Of a stretch of DNA of 26,673 nt, positions 21,143 to 26,673 are shown piece by piece. The position numbers and the translations under genes were made by a program. The stretch lies in the NCBI GenBank assembly GCA_017694215.1, contig JADIND010000194.1:1-26673 (forward strand), given 5' to 3'. This stretch comes from Candidatus Scatousia excrementipullorum (lineage in GTDB: Bacteria > Cyanobacteriota > Vampirovibrionia > Gastranaerophilales > Gastranaerophilaceae). Positions within the stretch are counted from its first letter, which is position 1. Each line of letters starts with the position of its first letter. The notes under the pieces are model-generated. The model was given only the letters and a program-made list of their open reading frames with translations, ran no database searches and was not told where the DNA came from.

Positions 21143-23812
21143 TTAAACCGGCTGACAATTTTTTAAATCTGTTTCGATTTTTGCAAGTATTTCATCCAGT
21201 TTGGAACTGTCTTTAATTCCGCCCTGAGCAAAGTTCGGACGTCCGCCGCCGTTTGCACCGGTTGCTCTTGCGATTTCACCTACGATTTTGCCGGCATTAA
21301 CACCTTTTTTCACAAAGCTGTCAGAAACTTTGACGGCAACTGTTTTGGCGGAGGCAAGAACAATGATGCTTTCGCCGAGTTTTTGTGAGGCAAATTCAAT
21401 ACCGGTTTTGAGTGCATTACCGTCAACATCTTCAATTTTTGTGATAAAGAGTTTGCCGCCTTCAATGTCTTGAGCTTTTGATAGGAATGTTGCAAACTTC
21501 GCTCTGGCATTTTCTTCTTTTACGTGTGTAAGTTCTTTTTGGAGTTCTTTATTTTCTTCCTGAAGTTTTTCCACACGCTCAACTACGCCGTCAAAGTGTG
21601 TTTTGAACATAAGAGAAAGTTTATCCATTTCTTTAACTTTTGCGTTCATATATTCAAATGCGGCTTTTGAAACAACAAGTTCAATACGTCTTGTTCCTGC
21701 AGCGATTGCTCCTTCCGTTACAATTTTTACAAGTCTTAGGTCGCGTGTGTTTCTTGCGTGAGTACCTGCACAAAATTCTTTTGAAATGCAGGTTTCGTTT
21801 CCTATAGAAACAACTCTTACGATATCGTCATATTTTTCGCCGAATAATGCAGTTGCACCGGTGAGTTTTGCCTGTTCAATATCCATAATGTCTGTGTGAA
21901 CATTCAAGCCTTTTGCAACCCAGTTGTTCATAATTTCTTCAACTTTGAAAATTTCATCAGGTGTCATCGCACGGGAGAATGTGAAGTCAAAACGCATTCT
22001 GTCAGGTTCAACCTGAGAACCTGCCTGATGAACTTCTTCACCGAGAACTTTTCTCAATGCCGATTGTAAAAGGTGGGCAGATGTATGATGAAGTCTGATT
22101 TCTTCACGACGCGGAATATCTATTTTTGCATGTACAGCTACGTCTTTTAAGTCATCGCCGTTGATAACTTTGCAGCGGTGAACGAACAATTTGTTAACCT
22201 TAAATGTTGTAAGAACTTCAAGTTTAACTTCCTGCCCGTTTGTTTCTTTATCTTCTATAATACCGCTGTCGCCGGTTTGCCCGCCGCATTCCGCATAGAA
22301 CGGCGTTTTATTTAAAACAACATCGACATATCCGTCACCATCGATTGTGGCAAGTATTTTTGCGTCACATTCGTTTTCTTCGTATCCTACAAATTCTGTT
22401 GAACCTACTTCGTCTTCAAGTTTTGCGTATTTCATATCGCCTGTAACACTGATTTTTGCAGTTGCGGCTTTAGCACGGTCTTTTTGTTCCTGCATTGCGG
22501 TTTTGTAACCTTCTTCATCGACGTTCAAACCGTTTTCTGCAGCTATTTCTTTTGTAAGTTCCAGCGGGAATCCGTAAGTGTCATATAGTTTGAATGCACT
22601 TTCTCCGTCGATATCTTTTTTATTTGCAATAAATTCATCAAGAAGTTTGTAGCCTCTGTCAAGAGTTTTTGCAAATCTTTCTTCTTCTTTTTTGATTGTA
22701 TCAATAATTTTTTGTCTGTTTTTAACTAAATCAGGGTAAGCTTCCCCATAATTTTCGATTACTACATCAACAAGCTTGTATAAGAATGGTAAATCCATAC
22801 CGAGAATTTTGCCGTGGCGTAGTGCACGACGTAAAATCATTCTTAAAACATAACTTCTGCCTTCGTTACCCGGAATTACACCGTCTGAAATCAAAAATGT
22901 AACACATCTTGCATGGTCGGTGATAATTCTCAGAGAAATGTCGGTTTTCTCATTGCCTTCCCTCGCCCCTTGCGGGAGAGGGGTAGGGTGAGGGGTTTTT
23001 GAATATAAAACTCCGCTCATCTCTGAAACTTTGTCTAAGATAGGTCTTAAAAGATCTGTTTCAAAGGTGGAGGCAACGCCCTGACATACCATTGTGATAC
23101 GTTCAAGCCCCATACCTGTATCAACGTTTTTACTGTCGAGCGGTGACTGGTTGCCTTCTTCATCCTGATAGAGTTCTGTGAAAACTAAGTTCCAAATCTC
23201 AACCCATCTGTCGCATTCGCAGGTATCTATTCCGCAGCCGCGGGGGTCATCGCATTTGTATTGTTCACCGAGGTCATAGTGGATTTCAGAGCAAGGGCCG
23301 CAGGAACCAGATGCACCCGGAGGTCCCCAGAAGTTATCTTTTTTGCCTTTTCTTTTAATTCTTTCGGCAGGAACTCCAACATTTCTCCAGATTTCGTAAG
23401 CTTCGTCGTCTGTTTCAAAAATAGTTATCCACAGGCGGTCTTTGTCGAGTTTCAATACTTCCGTTACAAATTCCCACGCCCAAGGGATGATTTCTTTTTT
23501 ATAATAATCTCCGAATGAGAAGTTACCTAACATTTCAAAGAAGGTATGGTGACGCGGTGTTCTTCCGACATTCTCAATATCTGAATCTTTTCCGCCGGCT
23601 CTTGCACATTTCTGACATGATGTTGCTCTTGCAGGCTCGTAAGGACATTTTTGTATTCCTAAAAATATCGGTAAAAATTGTAACATCCCTGCTGTTGTCA
23701 ATAAGACGGTAGGATTGTCAGGCACAAGGCTTGAGCTTTCAACTACAGTGTGCTGATGTTTATTTTTAAAATAATCTAAATACAACTTTCTTATTTCATT
23801 TCCGGTTAGCAT
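21143..23812 (-). CDS. alaS: Alanine--tRNA ligase with an in-frame palindromic-repeat insertion
   Basis: 889 residues, near the usual 870-880. Charges tRNA-Ala and hydrolyses mis-acylated Ser/Gly-tRNA. The aminoacylation domain starts with the class II signature (HHTFFEMLGNFSFGDYY, about 88-104) and includes EIHYDLG and GMGLERI. The editing domain has HxxxH (HHTSAHLLQ, about 570) and the CxxxH metal site (CAGTHARNT, about 680). A coiled coil and a C-terminal GGGRPNFAQGG module follow. A proline-rich stretch KTPHPTPLPQGARE (272-285) sits between VLYS and GNEKTDISLR, where AlaS normally continues directly; its DNA is a palindromic repeat (22956-22999). The frame is preserved and the position is a surface linker, so the enzyme is probably functional. 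A ribosome-binding site GAGGAATGAG precedes the ATG. Confidence 0.96.
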   Translation of the reverse strand: MLTGNEIRKLYLDYFKNKHQHTVVESSSLVPDNPTVLLTTAGMLQFLPIFLGIQKCPYEPARATSCQKCARAGGKDSDIENVGRTPRHHTFFEMLGNFSFGDYYKKEIIPWAWEFVTEVLKLDKDRLWITIFETDDEAYEIWRNVGVPAERIKRKGKKDNFWGPPGASGSCGPCSEIHYDLGEQYKCDDPRGCGIDTCECDRWVEIWNLVFTELYQDEEGNQSPLDSKNVDTGMGLERITMVCQGVASTFETDLLRPILDKVSEMSGVLYSKTPHPTPLPQGAREGNEKTDISLRIITDHARCVTFLISDGVIPGNEGRSYVLRMILRRALRHGKILGMDLPFLYKLVDVVIENYGEAYPDLVKNRQKIIDTIKKEEERFAKTLDRGYKLLDEFIANKKDIDGESAFKLYDTYGFPLELTKEIAAENGLNVDEEGYKTAMQEQKDRAKAATAKISVTGDMKYAKLEDEVGSTEFVGYEENECDAKILATIDGDGYVDVVLNKTPFYAECGGQTGDSGIIEDKETNGQEVKLEVLTTFKVNKLFVHRCKVINGDDLKDVAVHAKIDIPRREEIRLHHTSAHLLQSALRKVLGEEVHQAGSQVEPDRMRFDFTFSRAMTPDEIFKVEEIMNNWVAKGLNVHTDIMDIEQAKLTGATALFGEKYDDIVRVVSIGNETCISKEFCAGTHARNTRDLRLVKIVTEGAIAAGTRRIELVVSKAAFEYMNAKVKEMDKLSLMFKTHFDGVVERVEKLQEENKELQKELTHVKEENARAKFATFLSKAQDIEGGKLFITKIEDVDGNALKTGIEFASQKLGESIIVLASAKTVAVKVSDSFVKKGVNAGKIVGEIARATGANGGGRPNFAQGGIKDSSKLDEILAKIETDLKNCQPV
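22956..22999 (-). repeat. Palindromic repeat element inside alaS
   Basis: Reading the minus strand, CCCTCACCC..CCCTCTCCC then GCAAGGGGCGAGGG forms an imperfect hairpin, (CCCTC..CCC / GGG..GAGGG) about 35 bases long. It encodes PHPTPLPQGARE. This class of GC-rich palindrome stands out against the AT-rich gene and resembles dispersed palindromes known in many bacteria, usually intergenic. Confidence 0.65.
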
Positions 23813-23850
23813 AATTTCTCATTCCTCTTTTATTTAACATATCTGATTAA

Positions 23851-23879
23851 ATAATATATTAAACAAAGATGTTATGCAA
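23851..23879 (-). promoter_or_regulatory. Sigma70-type promoter of alaS
   Basis: Minus strand TTGCAT (23874-23879), 17 bp, TATTAT (23851-23856). Predicted leader about 32 bases. The -35 lies 4 bp from the stop of the pilin remnant. Confidence 0.7.
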
Positions 23880-23882
23880 AAT

Positions 23883-24089
23883 TTATTTAGGTAGATTTTG
23901 GAAATAATTTTTGTCCGTTAATGCTTTATATGTACAGCTAATACCGTTTGTGGTTCCGCTGCTTGTCGAGGAGCAATAATCATTTGTATTATATTGAGTT
24001 CCAGCTGCCCCCATGGGAAGCAGTTTTCCATTATCCATAATCTGAAATGTAAACAAATCATGACCCCAACGGTTTGTTTTTTTGTTTTT
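23883..24089 (-). pseudogene. C-terminal remnant of a type IV pilin / pseudopilin-like protein
   Basis: Open on the minus strand from just after a TGA (24090-24092) to a TAA at 23883-23885, 68 residues without a sensible start. The product reads like the C-terminal globular end of prepilin-type proteins of this lineage: RWGHDLFTFQIMDNGKLLPMG, then DYC and ISCTYKALTDKNYF with two cysteines that could form the terminal disulfide. The N-terminal methylation helix is absent and cannot be found upstream, where the minus strand runs into an XRE gene in the opposite direction. I read it as a truncated remnant cut at about 24075-24092. It has no visible promoter. The family call rests on remembered style, not an alignment. 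Confidence 0.55.
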
Positions 24090-24356
24090 TCACAAGAAGA
24101 ATTTGCTGAAAAAATTGATATTTCGCAACAGACTTTAAGCAGAATTGAATGCGGAAAAAATTTTTTGACAGCCGAAACATTAGAAAAAATATTAAGCGTT
24201 TTAGGCGTAAAAATAAATGAATTATTCGTATATGAAGAAGAGTACTCTTCTGATAATGTTCTGGAGGATATTGAAAAATATCTTCAATTCTTAAAATCAA
24301 ATCCCAAAAAACTCGCCTGTGTTCACAAAATGATTAAAGAAATTGCGTTTTTATAA
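24087..24356 (+). pseudogene. XRE-family regulator missing its N-terminal helix
   Basis: From FSQEEFAEKIDISQQTLSRIECGKN the frame matches helices 2-4 of an XRE helix-turn-helix, followed by LTAETLEKILSVLGVKINELF and a 45-residue helical tail. The first helix (about 15-20 residues of the form xxLRxxRxxKG) that should precede FSQEE is missing; upstream the frame reads T-rich, non-homologous sequence that is antisense to the pilin remnant. The frame itself stays open back to about 23994, but no start there has a ribosome-binding site. Without helix 1 the fold would be incomplete, so most likely a pseudogene; a rescue by an upstream fused start is possible but unconvincing. Its intact counterpart in the window is the gene at 12022. 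Confidence 0.6.
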
Positions 24357-24428
24357 TAAGCCACGTAACCTTTTGAAAACATAACGGTACAGTGTCTTTA
24401 GTTTAAAATTTATTATTCCCTATTCTGT

Positions 24429-24437
24429 TGTTATACA
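24429..24437 (+). promoter_or_regulatory. Possible extended -10 promoter of the PRTase-like gene
   Basis: TGTTATACA (TG-T-TATACA) 45 bp upstream of the ATG. No clear -35. Nothing else is recognised in 24357-24481. Confidence 0.3.
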
Positions 24438-24481
24438 AAAATCAAATAGCAAATTTTATTATTTACGGTTTTAAATACAAT

Positions 24482-26673
24482 ATGAATGTCAAAAATCTAT
24501 CTAATATATTTGCCGGTAAAATAAAAGTTTATAACTCCGATATAAGTTCTCCCACAACGGTCAGCCTTGCAGATATAATGAATGGTGCAATAGATATTGC
24601 ACAAAAAAGAAATTGCACAGATGAGTTTGTTAAAACCGCAAAGGAAAATTATCATAGATTTCAGGAGGCAAACAGGGCTTACTTTATTGAACATCTGCCG
24701 GAAATAAATAAGCCTGCAGTTAAAAAATTTATGGAACTTCCTGAATACGGGGATTTTCTCCTGCCTTTTATGACTGATAAAAAACCGGGAGAGCTGGAAT
24801 ATTTATATAAAATTGCAAGTAAAACTGATGCCGGCGGACAAATCAGAATTCCATCCGTAACATTCCCGTATTTTTCGGAAATTCCAATGGAAAGGCTCAA
24901 AGTCCTGCGTCCGATTATTGATTCAAAAAATGCCGATGGATTATGGAATTTTGCACCGTCATACATTCTTTCTCTTGACAGATTTAATGACAGACAACTT
25001 GAGATTATGTCAAAGCTTGCCGGCTGCAGTGTCAACGGACGCTGTATGCAAATTATTGCGGCTAACCCGCATATTAATCAGAACAGAACAGTTGAAATCG
25101 CACAAACATTGAAAAATTTATACGGAAAAAATTTAAAAGAAATTTCATTTTTTAGCAAAGATAAAGAAAACTTTTTTACTGCAGATATACAGGTTCCGGC
25201 ACTGTATAACAAAACTGCCACCCCGAATGTAAAAACATTACTCGTAAAGCTTGACAATGAATTTAGTCCCTCGGATAGCATCCGGCTTCAACCCGATACT
25301 GTTAATCTTATTGATAAGATTTATCGTAATCTTTATGACAACGCCTGCGTTTTTTCCCGTATGGATTTAGAAAAAGCTGTTTTTAATGTACAAAAAAATT
25401 TACCGGAATTTGATAGAGAAAATATTCTATCCGTAATGCAGCGTTTGACACAGTTTGCGAATTATTCAAGTCTGCCGGCTGCCGCTGAAAAATTAGCAGC
25501 TGAAAAAATAAAAAATATCTACACATACGGAGGAGAACTTAATCCGGTATTTGAATATTTTTTCGCCAAGAAAAAACTTTTTTCTCTTGATAGTTCACCG
25601 GATTCATTCAGAGCATATTTTCTTACAAAAAATGATGTAAATAATCCGGAACATATGGCAAATTTGAAAAAGAAACTCTCTGATTCGAATTTTAAACAAT
25701 CCGTAAAATTCGTAAATCTTGAGGGATTTTCAGACAGTGTGAATTTCCTTTCGGATGATACACTTCTGGCTCAAAAGACCGTGGAAGTTTTGAGAAAAGC
25801 AAAAAAAATTATGCTAAAACATTCTGCCCTGACTCTTGATGAAGCAATAAGTATCGTCTTTAACCACAAAATAGAAAAAACCGCAAAAAATCTCGGAATT
25901 GATATTTTAAACGTAAGGCTTGACGCTCCGGGTTCGCCCTCTGTTATCCTTGAGCAGATGAGTCCGATTATGCCTACAAAAGAATTGTTCCAATCATGTA
26001 TTGAAACAGTTGCAAATCATTATGCAAATACAAAACAGGAACTTCATAACATTTCTTATAATCTGATACGTTATTTTGAAGGAATGCAGAATATTTTCAC
26101 AAAACAAAGGATTATAGAAGATTTAAAAGAACTTAATAAGCTTATTAATACTTATATTAAAGACAATAATATTTCTGCTGAAAATTTGTATTACATCAAG
26201 CCGCATAACCCTTTTACAGTTAAAAGTTATGATTTAATATCCAAAATGTACAAAAATCTATTTGATATTCCTACTCACAAGCTGCTGGAGGTTGAAGATA
26301 TTTCAGAATTGAAAAACTATCCGGAGAATTCTGTTTTTGTTTTCCTAGACGATTATATAGGGACGGGAGAGTCAATGGTTAACCTCGGAAAATACGAGCA
26401 AAATGCAGGAAAATTCAAGGAAAATGTCCATATTTTATTTGCACCGGTTGCCGCAGCAAAAGATGGCATAAATTATGTGAATTCAGTTATCAGATGTTAT
26501 GCAAGAGGACATTTTGACGCCGTAATATGTTTGGATAAAAATATAAAAGATTTCGACAATTTTAAATATACGTTTTTGCATTCTAATTTTAAACAAACTT
26601 CCGCCGGGAAAAAAATTCTGGGGAATGAAGGCTTTGAAAGAGGCAGTCAATGTACGGCTTTTCCGTATATGAC
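24482..26673 (+). CDS. Large protein with a phosphoribosyltransferase-like C-terminal domain, 3' end beyond the window
   Basis: Open from ATG 24482 to the window end: 730 complete codons without a stop, so the gene is truncated by the window. It starts MNVKNLSNIFAGK, an F-x-G leader (F10, G12) like its neighbours. Residues about 20-560 are mostly helical and I recognise no domain. Near the end VFVFLDDYIGTGESM (D623, D624, T628, G629, S631) looks like the PRPP-binding loop of type I phosphoribosyltransferases (hydrophobic strand, DD, then TG-S/T), preceded by a plausible first strand and followed by an alpha/beta region (HILFAPVAAA). The last visible residues, GSQCTAFPYM, would lead into the hood region. 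Such PRTase-like domains occur both in salvage enzymes and in large uncharacterised proteins proposed to act in biological conflict. No Shine-Dalgarno is seen. Confidence 0.75.
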   Translation, partial: MNVKNLSNIFAGKIKVYNSDISSPTTVSLADIMNGAIDIAQKRNCTDEFVKTAKENYHRFQEANRAYFIEHLPEINKPAVKKFMELPEYGDFLLPFMTDKKPGELEYLYKIASKTDAGGQIRIPSVTFPYFSEIPMERLKVLRPIIDSKNADGLWNFAPSYILSLDRFNDRQLEIMSKLAGCSVNGRCMQIIAANPHINQNRTVEIAQTLKNLYGKNLKEISFFSKDKENFFTADIQVPALYNKTATPNVKTLLVKLDNEFSPSDSIRLQPDTVNLIDKIYRNLYDNACVFSRMDLEKAVFNVQKNLPEFDRENILSVMQRLTQFANYSSLPAAAEKLAAEKIKNIYTYGGELNPVFEYFFAKKKLFSLDSSPDSFRAYFLTKNDVNNPEHMANLKKKLSDSNFKQSVKFVNLEGFSDSVNFLSDDTLLAQKTVEVLRKAKKIMLKHSALTLDEAISIVFNHKIEKTAKNLGIDILNVRLDAPGSPSVILEQMSPIMPTKELFQSCIETVANHYANTKQELHNISYNLIRYFEGMQNIFTKQRIIEDLKELNKLINTYIKDNNISAENLYYIKPHNPFTVKSYDLISKMYKNLFDIPTHKLLEVEDISELKNYPENSVFVFLDDYIGTGESMVNLGKYEQNAGKFKENVHILFAPVAAAKDGINYVNSVIRCYARGHFDAVICLDKNIKDFDNFKYTFLHSNFKQTSAGKKILGNEGFERGSQCTAFPYM

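Noticed and set aside
23994..24086. N-terminal 31 residues of the XRE-like frame read as real protein
   Set aside because: This stretch is antisense to a convincing pilin-like C-terminus, lacks a ribosome-binding site and has no resemblance to helix 1 of XRE domains.
24497..25281. Several minus-strand open frames of 60-120 codons
   Set aside because: They are shadows of the long + strand frame that starts at 24482, which has coherent composition, a leader motif and a PRTase-like motif.

Overview
The window is AT-rich chromosomal DNA. It most likely comes from a gut-associated, non-photosynthetic relative of cyanobacteria (Gastranaerophilales / Vampirovibrionia, 'Melainabacteria'). Three things point there: a NarL-type response regulator whose DNA-binding domain reads like cyanobacterial ones, glyQ standing apart from glyS as in cyanobacteria, and several otherwise unrelated proteins that carry a short N-terminal F-x-G motif I associate with this lineage. 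The assignment is inference from protein style, not a database match.

Layout. 1-441: 3' end of an unrecognised + strand gene that overlaps, tail to tail, a - strand polytopic membrane protein (384-1445). 1467-3755 (-): large GH13-like glycosidase. 3928-4620 (+): orphan response regulator, converging on a phosphomevalonate-kinase-like P-loop kinase (4682-5200, -) across a shared terminator. 5240-5565: repeat-rich intergenic region. 5725-9771 (+): glyQ followed by two tandem-duplicated APC amino-acid permeases. 9783-9992: a second repeat cluster, related to the first but inverted. 10000-11862 (-): small hypothetical gene and ffh. 12022-12360 (+): XRE regulator. 12429-12785 (-): small F-x-G protein. 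12786-13102: non-coding, with a candidate sRNA. 13103-14764 (-): uvrC without its usual C-terminal helix-hairpin-helix region. 14938-15354 (+): small secreted protein. 15449-20128 (+): tightly packed three-gene operon (699-aa unknown protein, membrane-tailed amidohydrolase, membrane HExxH metalloprotease). 20160-20960 (-): tpiA. 21143-23812 (-): alaS, carrying an in-frame palindromic repeat. 23883-24356: a junction where the C-terminal end of a pilin-like gene (-) abuts a decapitated XRE gene (+). 24482 to the window end (+): a long open frame with a phosphoribosyltransferase-like motif, truncated by the window.

Housekeeping functions (protein export by SRP, Gly and Ala tRNA charging, glycolysis, nucleotide excision repair, amino-acid uptake) are interleaved with lineage-specific genes of unknown role. 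The best candidates for something undescribed are the three-gene metalloprotease/amidohydrolase operon, the F-x-G N-terminal motif that links it to other genes here, the large PRTase-like protein at the right edge, and the palindromic repeat family that has entered both intergenic DNA and the alaS reading frame. No rRNA, tRNA or CRISPR array was seen.
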